Below, piece by piece: positions 8,201 through 18,328 of a stretch of DNA of 64,000 nucleotides. The stretch's first letter is position 1, and each line of letters starts with the position of its first letter. The notes beneath the pieces are model-generated. The model was given only the letters and a program-made list of their open reading frames with translations. It was not told where the DNA came from and did not search any database. Made by a program: the position numbers and the translations under genes. Source of the stretch: Syntrophomonas sp. DTU019 (lineage in GTDB: Bacteria; Bacillota; Syntrophomonadia; Syntrophomonadales; Syntrophomonadaceae); NCBI GenBank assembly GCA_913757435.1, contig CAJYDM010000004.1:124001-188000 (forward strand), written 5' to 3'.

Positions 8201-11200
8201 TTACACCACCTGGACCGCTTCAGCGCTGGAGAAAAAGTAGACAAAACCCTGTTTTACTAGCTGCCCGCTAATCTCTGCCAGGGCGCTGCAGTAGGCCTTG
8301 ACCTGAATCTGATATTGTGTGATCAAATCCTGCCGATTCTGTGGGGTTATGTGGTCGGTCTTGTAATCAACTACAACCAAACCGTCGGCTTCCTCAAAAT
8401 AGAGGTCGATGACCCCCTGCAAAAGGAGCTTTTCCTCCAGGGCGTAAGTACCTGCCAAGACCTGCCCGGCCTCTACCAGTTGGTTGAAACCTGCCTCGCG
8501 GAATACCTTCCGGGCCCCTAAAATCCGTTTTCCAAGCGAGGAGGCAAAAAAGGCTTCAATACTTTCCAGGTCAACCGTATCTGCCTCCAGGGCGGTAAGC
8601 ATATCCTTTCCTACCATGGTCTCCAGCTGCGATTGCAGACCCGCCCTGCTGGTATCATTCAGATCCAAATGCTGCATCACATAATGCAATACGCTGCCGC
8701 GCTGGGCACCGCTCAGGGCAGCGGTACCCCCTTTTTCCGGCTGACTTATGAACTGTGGCCGTTGATTGAGGCTGGGAATAGTGCTGAAAAAACCTTCCTG
8801 ACCTGTCCGGACAGCCTTTTTGAGTTGGGTCACGGTCAGTTTGGAGGGCAATCTGGCCGCCCCCTCATGAGGATAACGCCAGCTAAGTCGTTCTTCTATA
8901 TCCATGAGCAGAGGTTCTTCCCCGCAATCACGGGCCGCTGCCACAGCGGCCAGAACCTCTTCGTGCTGACTTTGACGCTGTTTTTCCCTAAGGATCAATT
9001 CACTGCTTTTATGCACCTCTATCTGCCAGCGCACCTCCTCAGTACAATCCTCTGGAGGAAAAGGTTCTTCCAGGCAGGCTCTCAAGGCCTGGCCATCCGG
9101 ATGCCTCAACCACAGCGGGCCCAACCAGTCCATAAGCCCTTTTGCCTGAGATAGCTCATAAGCGCCCGGCATTCGACACCAGGCCATGGCCTTTTTGCCC
9201 AGGTTTTTGACCGTTCCCACCATCAACAACCGGGATTTGGCCCGGGTCATGGCCACATATAGTATGCGCATCTCTTCGGCCAGGCTTTCCAGGCGCAGGC
9301 GTTCTTTTATCGCCAGGCTGGCTATGGTTTCACTGCGGCGGCGGGAGGACAGATTTACGTACCGGCTGCCCAGGCCTAATTGTTTGTGCAAAACCAGTGC
9401 CGCCTTACTGTCGGCAAGGTTGAATGAACGCCCCAGCCCGGCCACGATCACTACCGGGAACTCCAGGCCTTTGCTCTTATGAACACTCATCACTCTGACC
9501 ACATTATCGTTTTCACCCAGTATGCGAGCCGTTTCCAGATCGCGGCTCCCGGCCAGGAGGTTTTCCACAAAGCGAATGAAATTGTACAAGCCGCGCAGGC
9601 TGCTGTTTTCAAACTGCCGAGCCCGTTCTGCCAAAATGCGCAGATTAGCCTGGCGCTGCTGCCCGCCCGGCAGGGCAGCGGCATAATGATAGTATCCGGT
9701 CTGCCCATAAAGCTGCCAGATGAGTTGATCGACCGGAAGATAGCGGGCTTCCTGACGCCAGGCGGACAGCAGTCCGCGGATCTCCGCTACTCTCTGTGCC
9801 AGGGGATCATCAGTCTTGTGGCTGTATTGTTCAAAGGCTTCATAGAAGGTTCCTTCTGGTTTTTCCAGCCGAATGGCAATCAAATCCGCACTGCTCAAGC
9901 CGAACAAAGGCGAACGCAAAACGCTCAACAAGGGTATGTCCTGGTAATGATTATCTATCAGCTTAAGCAGGTTGAGCATCACTTCCACCTCAACCGCTCC
10001 GAAATAGCCGCTGCTGACATCGGCATAGGCGGGGATGCCCTGTTCAGCGAAAACCTCCATAAACTCCTGGCTCCAATTACGGGTAGCCCGCAACAGGATG
10101 ACCACATCGCGGTATTGCAAAGGGCGGTATCCCTCCACAGCAACATCATACACCGGCTGACCGACCATTTCTCTAATGGCGGCTGCCACTACCCCGGCTT
10201 CCCGCGCCACGTCACCGCGGTCTTCTTCACCCTCTGCAGCCGGCTGGCCATCCTTATCGATCAAGGTCACTCTCACCGGAAGACAGGCTTCGTCGGGCAC
10301 GGTCAAGCCATTGTGCAGGAAAGCGTCCTGGTCGTATTCCAATTCACCCACATGGCGGTTCATGATATGGGCAAAGACATGATTGACTGCGGCGATGATG
10401 CCGGGTTGGCTACGGAAATTCATCATCAGGTCAACCCGACGGCAGCCGTTCTGTTGCTGGTCATGGTATAGCGCATATTTCTCCAGAAAAAGCCCCGGGT
10501 CGGCGAGGCGAAAACGGTATATGCTCTGTTTGACATCCCCTACCATAAAGAGGTTGTCACCCCGGGCAATGCGGTTTAACAGGGTCTCCTGCACCAAGTT
10601 GCTGTCCTGGTATTCATCCACAAATATGAATTGGAAACGCTGTCGGTACTCTGCAGCAACCTGAGGGTCCTGCAGTATCTGCAAAGCGAAGTGCTCCAAA
10701 TCATTGAAATCCAAGACCCCTTTATCCATTTTTCGCTGCAGGTACTCTCCAGCAAACGCTTGCAGAAGCTTATTAAGCTGGTATAAACAAGGATGGAGCT
10801 GGTTCAGTTCCTGGCTCCATTGCGCCAGGCTGTGGCGGGCAATGCCTCGGTGCAAAGCCTTGAGCAGGTTTTTCCCCTCCTCCCGCAGGGCTTTAGCAGC
10901 TTCTTTTAAGGCCTCATCACCTCCGCGAACCGAGCGCAACCGGGGGTGCGTGAAGGCTGCTGCGGACTCATAAAATTCCTCCAAGCCTCTTGATAAGGCC
11001 TCTGCCAAAGCACAGGTGATCTGCACGTCCTCTTCCAGGGCTTTAATGTATTGCACCGGCCCGCCGGGCTGCCGGCATACCGCCAGAGCTTCGCGGAAAC
11101 GCTCTCCAGCGGCTTCTACCTGCACCAGAGCGCTCTCCATGAGGCTTTTTACCCAGGGGCTGTCAGATAAGGCGGCAGCACCCCAGGTATAACTGTGAAG

Positions 11201-11779
11201 GTGTTCCTGCAGCCACTGCCAGGGCTGGGGTTGGCTCTGCAAGAATTCATACATCTGCAAGAGCAGGTCGCGGAAGCCCTGATCGCTTTTGCCAGGGGCA
11301 AACATCTCGATAAGCCCCAAGAAGTCAGGGTGAGCTTCTTCATAGGCAGCCTCCAGGACAGCATCCAGGGCTTCCAAGCGCATCAGATCGGAATCGTTCT
11401 GGTCGGCTACTTTGAACACCGGATCGACCGCGGTCAAATGGTAGTAACGCCGTATCACCTCGGTACAGAACGAATGCAGAGTGCTTATGGAAGCCCGGTT
11501 TAAGCGGGTCAGTTGGCGGCGGATATGGGAAATATGAGGCCCCGGCTGGTGCAAGGCCTTTAGCAGAGCATGGCTGATCCGCTCCCTCATCTCACTGGCA
11601 GCCGCCTTGGTGAAAGTGACCACCAGCATTTGATCGATATCAACTTTGTCATGCAGCAAGAGTTGTATGACCCTTTCCACCAGGACCGCAGTCTTTCCCG
11701 ACCCGGCGGCTGCGGCCACCAAGAGATTGAGATCACGCAGGCTGATGGCTTCCTGCTGCTCAGGGGTCCATTTTCTCAT
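8201..11779 (-). CDS. addA: AddA: helicase-nuclease subunit A
   Basis: AddA is the motor and 3'-strand nuclease subunit of AddAB, which resects double-strand breaks up to Chi for RecA loading. The 1192-residue product has Walker A (AAAGSGKTAVL, residue ~23), UvrD-type motif II FVDEYQDSN (~390), GDVKQSIYRF (~415), motif V VMSVHKSKGLEFPVV (~770) and the C-terminal RecB-type nuclease motif VVVDYKTDH (~1150). The start overlaps the addB stop by four bases (ATGA), the usual addBA arrangement. Confidence 0.96.
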   Translation of the reverse strand: MRKWTPEQQEAISLRDLNLLVAAAAGSGKTAVLVERVIQLLLHDKVDIDQMLVVTFTKAAASEMRERISHALLKALHQPGPHISHIRRQLTRLNRASISTLHSFCTEVIRRYYHLTAVDPVFKVADQNDSDLMRLEALDAVLEAAYEEAHPDFLGLIEMFAPGKSDQGFRDLLLQMYEFLQSQPQPWQWLQEHLHSYTWGAAALSDSPWVKSLMESALVQVEAAGERFREALAVCRQPGGPVQYIKALEEDVQITCALAEALSRGLEEFYESAAAFTHPRLRSVRGGDEALKEAAKALREEGKNLLKALHRGIARHSLAQWSQELNQLHPCLYQLNKLLQAFAGEYLQRKMDKGVLDFNDLEHFALQILQDPQVAAEYRQRFQFIFVDEYQDSNLVQETLLNRIARGDNLFMVGDVKQSIYRFRLADPGLFLEKYALYHDQQQNGCRRVDLMMNFRSQPGIIAAVNHVFAHIMNRHVGELEYDQDAFLHNGLTVPDEACLPVRVTLIDKDGQPAAEGEEDRGDVAREAGVVAAAIREMVGQPVYDVAVEGYRPLQYRDVVILLRATRNWSQEFMEVFAEQGIPAYADVSSGYFGAVEVEVMLNLLKLIDNHYQDIPLLSVLRSPLFGLSSADLIAIRLEKPEGTFYEAFEQYSHKTDDPLAQRVAEIRGLLSAWRQEARYLPVDQLIWQLYGQTGYYHYAAALPGGQQRQANLRILAERARQFENSSLRGLYNFIRFVENLLAGSRDLETARILGENDNVVRVMSVHKSKGLEFPVVIVAGLGRSFNLADSKAALVLHKQLGLGSRYVNLSSRRRSETIASLAIKERLRLESLAEEMRILYVAMTRAKSRLLMVGTVKNLGKKAMAWCRMPGAYELSQAKGLMDWLGPLWLRHPDGQALRACLEEPFPPEDCTEEVRWQIEVHKSSELILREKQRQSQHEEVLAAVAAARDCGEEPLLMDIEERLSWRYPHEGAARLPSKLTVTQLKKAVRTGQEGFFSTIPSLNQRPQFISQPEKGGTAALSGAQRGSVLHYVMQHLDLNDTSRAGLQSQLETMVGKDMLTALEADTVDLESIEAFFASSLGKRILGARKVFREAGFNQLVEAGQVLAGTYALEEKLLLQGVIDLYFEEADGLVVVDYKTDHITPQNRQDLITQYQIQVKAYCSALAEISGQLVKQGFVYFFSSAEAVQVV

Positions 11780-14700
11780 GACAGCCCCCTCCTCTCAGTA
11801 TCACCATATATCCGCTCCATGAGTTGGTCACGGTCCAAAGAAGCCAGATGGCGGTAGCGATTGGCCGCAAACAGGCTGTCGAAGTGGCAGATCGGGTGAT
11901 AATGGCAGTAGCTGCAGGCCTTATTGTTGCCTTTTTTATAAGGAGCGATCTCTATGTTCCCCCTCATTATTCCCTGGCTCATCTCTTTGACCAACTCCTG
12001 TACATGCTGCAAGACAATCTCGAACTCCTCTAAAGTGATGACTGCAGAGTGTTTATAAAAGCTGCCCTCTCCGCTCAAGCCCACCGGCACCACTTGAGAG
12101 TGTCCGCTTATATTCCTGTCCATAGCACGGATCACTTCGGCATCTTCCAAGGCCAGGCCGCGCAGCCTTAATCTGGCGGCCAGTTTTTTCTCGATCTCCT
12201 CAACCACCTCCTCATCGGATTCGATCAAGGGGTCGTCAATATGAAAATAGAAAATCCCTCCGGGACGGTTTGTTATACCAGGGGCTTGCAGTCCCTGCAG
12301 TACCGCCATTAGGTATATCAATAACTGCAGGCTGAGTCCGTAGTAAATATCGCTCATATCCACATCGCGGGGACCGGATTTATAATCGATAATGCGCACA
12401 TACTGCTCGCCTCCCTGTCTGTAAACATCGACCCGGTCGATGCGCCCTTCCAGTGAAAGGGTCTCACCATTGGCCAGTTCCACCACTACCGCTGGAAATA
12501 CCCCTCCCGACCCGAAGCGCATCTCATAGCCCAGGGGGTTGAAATCCCCGCTCTGAAGATGACGAGCCAGTGTCCACACCGCGCGCTGACCCATCCTTTT
12601 CAAGCGCTGACCCAGATAACGGTATCGGTAGGTGCTCATGAAAACTCCTTCACCGTGGCGGGGCAAAAGGTCTTCCATCACCGTATCCATCAGCTGATAG
12701 CATTGCCGGGCCTCCAGCTGCTGCCAGTCGATGCTCTTTTCTCGCATCTTTACCGTGAAATCCAGTATGGCCTGATGAAATAAATCGCCCACATCCGGGG
12801 CCTCGACTTCATAGTTTTTCCGTTCCAGCGGCCTCAAGCCGTAGCGTACGAAGTGAGCGAACGGACAGGCCGCATACAGCTCCAGCCGGGATACGCTGGT
12901 CTGCGGCAAAGCCGCATAGAGCCGATTCCATTGAGCCTGTTCCACCTTGCCGGGCATGTTGGCAAACATCAAAGCCTCAGTGAGCCGTGTTACCTGGAAT
13001 TCCCATTCCGGACGGGCCTTGAACCATTCGTAAGCCGCTGCCCAGCGGGGCGAGAACTTTTTACCGTCCAGGGCCTGGCGCAGATTTTGGACCAGGTATT
13101 TGAAGGTGACCTCCGGAACAAAGAAGTAGTCGTCATCAGCTGGAGCAGAGTCCATAGTCTGCAGCCTAACGGTCAAGTGGGGATACAGTTGTTTAAGGCG
13201 GTCGATCAATAAGGAAGGCCTTAAGGGCTTACCTTCATAATCAGCCAGGCTGTATGAAAACCATACCGAATGCCTGGCCTTAGCAAGCGCGGCATAGATG
13301 AGGAAGTCTTCCTCTATAGCCAGCAGTTCATTATCAAGCCCTACCTCCACCCCGGCTGAAAGCAAGGTGTCCTTCTCATCCAGCGAGAAGATGCCTTCAC
13401 CCAAACTGCCCCGGGGCAGCAGTCCGTCATTCACCCCGACTATCAATAGAACCGGGCACTGCTGACTAATCGAGCGGGTGGCCGTGCCCACCATAACCTG
13501 GTCAACTGTGGAAGGAATGAATCCCAACTCCGAAAAGGTCAGCCCGGCTTCCAACACCTGGCGGAATTCCTTCAGTTCGGTGTCTTCATCCCTCAATATC
13601 TCTGCCATCTGTTCAAATATCTCTACACACACATTCCAGATTTGGCGGTTTTCACTGGCCAGCTCAAAGCGCTCTGCGACCAGCAATTCCTCCACCCAGG
13701 ACTCCAACCTCTCCGGGATATGCATTTCTTCCAACCATATAAACCAGGCCTGGGCCATCTCTGCCCAACTGCTGCCTGTTCTGAGCCTCTCGGTGAGACT
13801 CTGTAATGGCCCTATAATGACCTGGCGTAAAGCCTCCATCTCACTGCGCAGATCCTCCTCACCTAAACTAAAGGGCTGCAGCCAGCCCTGGCCGCGGACG
13901 TTGTAGCGCAGGGCGTAGTTCTCCAGGCGGTCGCAATCCTGCATATCCAAGGGGGTGAGACCAGTCTTGATGAAACGCAAGACGTCTTCCAGGCGGTAAT
14001 GACGGATCACCATGTCCAAGGCCGAGAGCAGCAGCTCGACTAACGGGTGGTGCAAGATGCTCTTTTTATCATCCAGGAAATAAGGGATGTGATATTCATC
14101 GAAAACCCGCTTGATCAGTGCAGCGTAGACGGAGGTGTCAGAACATATTACCGAGATGTCGCGGTAGCGCATTTCATGTTGCCGCACCAGTGACAGGATC
14201 TTCATGGCCAAGGCTTCCACCTCATCCTGCACCGTAGGTACAGCTGTTATGGCTATGTGCTTGGGTTTCTCTGAATACGGTCTGTGGGGATAAGCGTAGA
14301 GTTCTCTTTCCAAATGGGATAATTCTGGATGAGTATCGGGTTCTTTGCTGACAGCCACGATGCTCTCCTCTGCCCCATTCTTAATGGCCTGGTCATGGAG
14401 ACGGTTGTAGTAGTAGCGCGAGAGCGCAAAGATTTCCCGGTCGCGGTCATCACCGCCCAGCGGCAGCGTCAAGCTGATGGTGACCGATGCCGAGTACAAC
14501 ACCAGCTGGTTGATGAGTTTCAAAGTACTGGGAGATAATGTGGTGAAATTATCGATCCATATCCTGGCCTGCTTCAAATAGCGAGAATGCGGTAAGCGTT
14601 CCAAGACCAGCCGGATGTGGTCTTCGCTATCCACGTAACGGTCCTCCAAAAAGGAGTTGAAACTGCTGTATATCAAAGCTATATCGTGCAGCTTGTCTTT

Positions 14701-15156
14701 TAGAAGTGCATCCCCGGCCAGGCCTTCTGCACAGTCGCGGAGAGCACCGGCATCTATAGCGAAGCCCTTCAATTCCGCCAGGACGTCGCTGCACTGCTGT
14801 ATGAAGCCGGTCTGCCGGCAGGCCTGACGGTAGACGGTAAGCTGCTCCTCACAGGAGGCAATTACCTTCTTCAACACCATGTAGCGCCCTTGCTGGCTGA
14901 GCATCACCCGGGTGCGTCCACCAACTTCGGCTAATATCCTTTCGCCCAGCCGGCTGGGGGAAAGTACCTCCAAGCGCATCATACCGGGAAGGCCCAGGCG
15001 GTTGATGACTTCCCGCTCGGCCTGAAGGGTGTACTGCTCCGGTACCAGCAGAATGATCGGGCCATCCCGCGTTGACTTCAGTTCCTCAGCAATCTCAGCT
15101 AGTACCTGCCTGGTTTTGCCCTGACCGCAGCGCCCCATTATGTAACGGATGCCCAA
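11776..15156 (-). CDS. addB: AddB: helicase-nuclease subunit B
   Basis: AddB partners AddA. The 1126-residue product has an N-terminal P-loop GRCGQGKT (~residue 9) and a C-terminal RecB-family nuclease with VRIIDYKSG (~950). Four cysteines for an iron-sulfur cluster are present: one in YAACPFAHF (~780) and three in CSYCHYHPIC near the end. It is the first gene of addBA. The AT-rich stretch 15157-15338 separates it from a divergent gene and probably holds both promoters. Confidence 0.96.
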   Translation of the reverse strand: MGIRYIMGRCGQGKTRQVLAEIAEELKSTRDGPIILLVPEQYTLQAEREVINRLGLPGMMRLEVLSPSRLGERILAEVGGRTRVMLSQQGRYMVLKKVIASCEEQLTVYRQACRQTGFIQQCSDVLAELKGFAIDAGALRDCAEGLAGDALLKDKLHDIALIYSSFNSFLEDRYVDSEDHIRLVLERLPHSRYLKQARIWIDNFTTLSPSTLKLINQLVLYSASVTISLTLPLGGDDRDREIFALSRYYYNRLHDQAIKNGAEESIVAVSKEPDTHPELSHLERELYAYPHRPYSEKPKHIAITAVPTVQDEVEALAMKILSLVRQHEMRYRDISVICSDTSVYAALIKRVFDEYHIPYFLDDKKSILHHPLVELLLSALDMVIRHYRLEDVLRFIKTGLTPLDMQDCDRLENYALRYNVRGQGWLQPFSLGEEDLRSEMEALRQVIIGPLQSLTERLRTGSSWAEMAQAWFIWLEEMHIPERLESWVEELLVAERFELASENRQIWNVCVEIFEQMAEILRDEDTELKEFRQVLEAGLTFSELGFIPSTVDQVMVGTATRSISQQCPVLLIVGVNDGLLPRGSLGEGIFSLDEKDTLLSAGVEVGLDNELLAIEEDFLIYAALAKARHSVWFSYSLADYEGKPLRPSLLIDRLKQLYPHLTVRLQTMDSAPADDDYFFVPEVTFKYLVQNLRQALDGKKFSPRWAAAYEWFKARPEWEFQVTRLTEALMFANMPGKVEQAQWNRLYAALPQTSVSRLELYAACPFAHFVRYGLRPLERKNYEVEAPDVGDLFHQAILDFTVKMREKSIDWQQLEARQCYQLMDTVMEDLLPRHGEGVFMSTYRYRYLGQRLKRMGQRAVWTLARHLQSGDFNPLGYEMRFGSGGVFPAVVVELANGETLSLEGRIDRVDVYRQGGEQYVRIIDYKSGPRDVDMSDIYYGLSLQLLIYLMAVLQGLQAPGITNRPGGIFYFHIDDPLIESDEEVVEEIEKKLAARLRLRGLALEDAEVIRAMDRNISGHSQVVPVGLSGEGSFYKHSAVITLEEFEIVLQHVQELVKEMSQGIMRGNIEIAPYKKGNNKACSYCHYHPICHFDSLFAANRYRHLASLDRDQLMERIYGDTERRGLS

Positions 15157-15338
15157 ACCCTCACCCCCATAAACACTGTCTAGCTTAATTAATCTTACTG
15201 GTTTCTCTTACCTGCAACAAGAGGGGACGATTCTCCTCCTTGTCTCAGATTGTTTCATGGGTTGTTTATAGTTGATATTAATTGTTTATTGTTTATATTT
15301 ATTGTAAGTTAATATAAAATGGAGTTGGAGGTGAGCGT

Positions 15339-16088
15339 ATGGATGCGAATAAAGAACTGATCACCGCCCACAAACTGGCTGAAGCCTTGAACCTGTCTGT
15401 AGAAACGATCTGGAGATATACGCGTGAAAAGAGGATTCCGTTTATTGAACTGGGGCACCGGCAATATCGTTATCAACTTGAGGAGGTAGTCAGAGTTCTA
15501 AACGGCGGTGAGGTTCACGAACAACCTGCTCGGTATGAAGCCAAACCCATCAAGAAACTTACATATCAGGATTACCTGGAAATCCCCGATGAACCGGGCT
15601 ATCGTTTTGAGATTCTCAACGGCATCTTGGTCAAAGAACCCTCACCCAATGTCATGCACCAGCGAGTTTCCCGACGCCTGCAAAGGATCCTGGAAGACTA
15701 TTTTTCCGAGGCTGATCCCCAAGGAGAGGTTTTTGATGCCCCATTAGATGTAACCTTTCAGGACATATCCGTAGTCCAGCCGGATATATTCTATGTTTCC
15801 GGCCCTCAAAAAGCTATAGTCAAAGACACCCGTATCGATGGCCCGCCCACTCTAGTGGTGGAAATTCTGTCTCCTTCCAATAGTCGCAAAGACCGTCTGC
15901 AAAAACTGCAAATATATCAGGAAGCCGGGGTGCAGCATTATTGGATAGTCGATCCCCAGGAACATACCCTGGAATGTTTTGCTCTGCAAAACGGCCGATA
16001 TTTTCTGGTTGCGGCCGGAATGGACCATGACGTAATAGAGTATCCCGGTTTTAGAGGCTTATCTATTGATTTGAATGCTCTATGGTGA
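15339..16088 (+). CDS. Uma2-family (DUF820) endonuclease-like protein with N-terminal helix-turn-helix
   Basis: Residues ~8-50 form an excisionase/MerR-type winged helix (HKLAEALNLSVETIWRYTREKRIPFIELG). Residues ~65-249 are a Uma2 domain of the restriction-endonuclease-like superfamily, with YRFEILNGILVKEPSP, VVQPDIFYV and LVVEILSPSN plus the catalytic-type strand HYWIVDP. Uma2 proteins are common in cyanobacteria and Firmicutes, and their cellular role is not settled. The fused DNA-binding head is less usual. The start has TTGGAGGTGAG upstream. The leader 15240-15330 is very AT-rich and carries several TTTATTG/TTATA runs, so the exact promoter cannot be picked. Confidence 0.8.
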   Translation: MDANKELITAHKLAEALNLSVETIWRYTREKRIPFIELGHRQYRYQLEEVVRVLNGGEVHEQPARYEAKPIKKLTYQDYLEIPDEPGYRFEILNGILVKEPSPNVMHQRVSRRLQRILEDYFSEADPQGEVFDAPLDVTFQDISVVQPDIFYVSGPQKAIVKDTRIDGPPTLVVEILSPSNSRKDRLQKLQIYQEAGVQHYWIVDPQEHTLECFALQNGRYFLVAAGMDHDVIEYPGFRGLSIDLNALW

Positions 16089-16195
16089 AACACTTGAACA
16101 ATGGCGGGTTACTCCAACCATTCCGCATTGGTTCTTTAATTTAACGCCTGAATTCAATATAATAATCATTAATGCGGACATGGGGAGATGGGGAG

Positions 16196-16453
16196 ATGTT
16201 GACTAAGACCGCAGTGATCCTGATGGGGTTGGGTCTAATATTTTTTGTTTACGGGGCCTGGTGCTACCTGAAGATCAGCCAGGAGTTGCGGGAACTAAAA
16301 GAAGAGGACCTGGTGGCTTATTACCTGGACCTCTTCTACCGTCTGCTGCCCTACCCCTTCTGGAGTGCGGTGGCAGGCCTGATTCTAATAATATTATCCT
16401 TGATCACCGGAACAACAGCATTTCTACTTGATTTCAACGGCCAGCCGTTGTAA
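16196..16453 (+). CDS. Small two-helix membrane protein
   Basis: The 85-residue product has two transmembrane helices (residues ~5-25 and ~55-78) separated by a charged LRELKEEDL loop. The ATG at 16196 is chosen because GGGGAG lies just upstream; an in-frame ATG at 16172 lacks a site. I do not recognise the family. It converges with the DMT-type transporter, whose stop lies only 12 bases away. Confidence 0.6.
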   Translation: MLTKTAVILMGLGLIFFVYGAWCYLKISQELRELKEEDLVAYYLDLFYRLLPYPFWSAVAGLILIILSLITGTTAFLLDFNGQPL

Positions 16454-16464
16454 TTTCCGTCTGC

Positions 16465-16902
16465 TTAATCCATCAACAAAATGCGTGCCCCTACACCCAA
16501 TAACAATACTCCCAAGAGGTCGCGCATATGCAGATCACACTGTTTCATGCCGAAAGCCCCGGAGTTGTCGATCAATAATGCGGTTAAAATCTGTGCCACA
16601 ATAATTGCAGTGGTAGCGTTGCCCACGCCGATTTGCGGCATAGTACGCACCACTGCATAGATGATAATGACATTCATGATTCCGCCTACATAGGCATACC
16701 AGGGGGCTTCGGCAAGTTTTGCAGCTTGCCAGTTAGTCCCCAGAGCGAGGATGATCACCGCTACGGTCAGCAATCCGATAACATGCACCACTAGGGTGGA
16801 TTCCCAAATCCCGATCACTTTGCCCAGGGCGGCGTTAAAAGTCCCCTGTAAAGCCATGGCCGCTCCAGACATAGCAGCCAAACCCAAATAAAGCCAGTTC
16901 AC
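16465..16902 (-). CDS. DMT transporter, YdcZ/DUF606 family
   Basis: The 145-residue product has five predicted transmembrane helices. It has the YdcZ pattern at the start (MALQGTFNAALGKVIGIWESTLVVHVIGL) and a conserved NATTAIIVAQILTALLIDN in helix 4. These half-size drug/metabolite transporters often act as pairs, but no partner is adjacent here. The substrate is unknown. Confidence 0.85.
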   Translation of the reverse strand: MNWLYLGLAAMSGAAMALQGTFNAALGKVIGIWESTLVVHVIGLLTVAVIILALGTNWQAAKLAEAPWYAYVGGIMNVIIIYAVVRTMPQIGVGNATTAIIVAQILTALLIDNSGAFGMKQCDLHMRDLLGVLLLGVGARILLMD

Positions 16903-16985
16903 AATATATGCTCCCTTCGCCTCCGTTTGCTTTATTGTTTATAACCGTCCGGGCTTTTATGCAGGGAGCATAGAGCAGTCACTTT

Positions 16986-17171
16986 CTAGAACCGGTCGCA
17001 GGCCCGGTATATCCAACGCAGATAGCAAGCCTTGGCTCGGCGCAGCTTGTTGAGCTTATCGCGTAATTGATCGCTTTGCTCGGTATTGGGACAAGTAACC
17101 AACTGCTCTTTCAAACGTTCAATATCGTCCTGCAAGTCATGCAGGGTCTTACCTACCCAACCATTTTGCAC
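16986..17171 (-). CDS. Short coiled-coil protein of unknown function
   Basis: The 61-residue product starts at a GTG with GGGGTGG six bases upstream. It is highly charged, with a predicted coiled coil at residues ~8-45 (LQDDIERLKEQLVTC...LRDKLNKLRRAK), and ends in a Cys/Trp/Arg-rich tail. It does not carry the SQELD motif of Spo0E phosphatases, which it resembles in size. I do not recognise it. Confidence 0.45.
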   Translation of the reverse strand: MQNGWVGKTLHDLQDDIERLKEQLVTCPNTEQSDQLRDKLNKLRRAKACYLRWIYRACDRF

Positions 17172-17271
17172 TTTTTACCACCCCGTCTAAGATATTTACC
17201 CACTATTAGTTTACGGAGTATTCTCAGTTCGGTGCCAGATGGAAGGTTGGAATATTGCGCCAATAAACTAA

Positions 17272-17988
17272 CTAAATGAATGTTGCCAAGGCGATGATGA
17301 CCAGCCCGGCTATAAATCCGGACCAGCGGCTGCGCGGGCCTTTGGTAGCCGCCTGCGGCCACAGCTGAAATATCACCAGGTAAAGCATGATGCCGGAAGC
17401 GAAACCTAAGAGCCAGGGCAAGAGTTGTGGCACCACCGCCAGGCTCAATTTGCCGATCCCAGTCCCCAGAGGAGTGATCAAACCTATAGCAGCCGTTTCC
17501 ATTAATATACGCAAGCGGCGCTGCCCTCCCATCAACAACGGGGCAGCGATAGCCATGCCTTCGGGTACGTTATGTACAGCAATGGCCAGGGCGATGACCA
17601 TACCGGTGCGAACCTTCAACTCGCCGCCCATGGCGATAGCCATACCTTCAGGCAGGTCGTGCATGGCAATTCCCAGCATAATCAAGTAGCCCAACCCCAG
17701 AAGGGTCTCGGGTCCCTTCATGCGCTGCCCCAGCCATGCATCACAGAACCAAATAACGGCTCCGCCCAAAACGGTTCCCCACAGAGCCGACCTATAATTG
17801 CTGAGCAAGGCCGAGGGCAGCATATCCAGCACCACCACCGCCACCATGACTCCAGATGCCAGCCCCAGGAAAACTGACAGACTGCGATTGCTCCAATCAC
17901 GCTTCATGAAAAGCACCGCCGCCCCGACGGTGGTGCAAAAACCAGCAGCCACGCTTATGACCATCAACGAGTCCAACATCAGGCCCAC
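17272..17988 (-). CDS. ZIP-family metal transporter
   Basis: The 238-residue product has eight hydrophobic segments. It has the two signature helices of ZIP transporters: HDLPEGMAIAMGGE (TM4, residue ~125) and HNVPEGMAIAAPL (TM5, ~155). Their His/Glu residues form the binuclear metal site. ZIP proteins import zinc or other divalent metals. The bacterial ZupT/GufA branch is the best match by length. The metal is not determined by sequence. Confidence 0.9.
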   Translation of the reverse strand: MGLMLDSLMVISVAAGFCTTVGAAVLFMKRDWSNRSLSVFLGLASGVMVAVVVLDMLPSALLSNYRSALWGTVLGGAVIWFCDAWLGQRMKGPETLLGLGYLIMLGIAMHDLPEGMAIAMGGELKVRTGMVIALAIAVHNVPEGMAIAAPLLMGGQRRLRILMETAAIGLITPLGTGIGKLSLAVVPQLLPWLLGFASGIMLYLVIFQLWPQAATKGPRSRWSGFIAGLVIIALATFI

Positions 17989-17999
17989 CTCACTAGAAT

Positions 18000-18328
18000 G
18001 AATAATAATAATTGTTATGTTTGAAATGAGTGAGTTAGGATTTTTTTACCTCGGCGCCCCTGGCAGGCCGGAGGCTGAAAATTATGCGGGAATACCGCTG
18101 GGCTGAAGGTTATGGGTATAGAGCCGGGGGCGTGCTTATCTCTATGAGTGAATCAATAGATAGGACCAAACTAACCGTAAAAAGCCACAGGTGGGTATGA
18201 GTATGCTCCTTTTTGAATACGATTGGGGGTTGGAGTAGCAGTTTGAAAGCGGCAGTAATTAACCGGGATAAATTGCAGTAATATTCAGCACAAGAATCTC
18301 ATAAGGTGCAGCAAGGAGGTGACTGGTA
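18000..18328. other. Long leader without a recognised gene
   Basis: This 329-base stretch lies between the ZIP gene and the TIGR04086 gene, which point away from each other. It contains GC-rich short inverted segments (GGCAGGCC, CCGGGGGC) but no open frame with a ribosome binding site. I do not recognise a riboswitch class. The last 20 bases carry the AAGGAGGTGA site of the downstream gene. Confidence 0.4.

Noticed and set aside
9479-10471. 330-codon open frame on the + strand
   Set aside because: It lies antisense inside addA, whose domain motifs are complete. The frame has no ribosome binding site and no recognisable protein pattern.
18000-18328. A riboswitch ahead of the TIGR04086 gene
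   Set aside because: GC-rich inverted segments are present but none matches a class I know, and no consistent long-range stem could be drawn.
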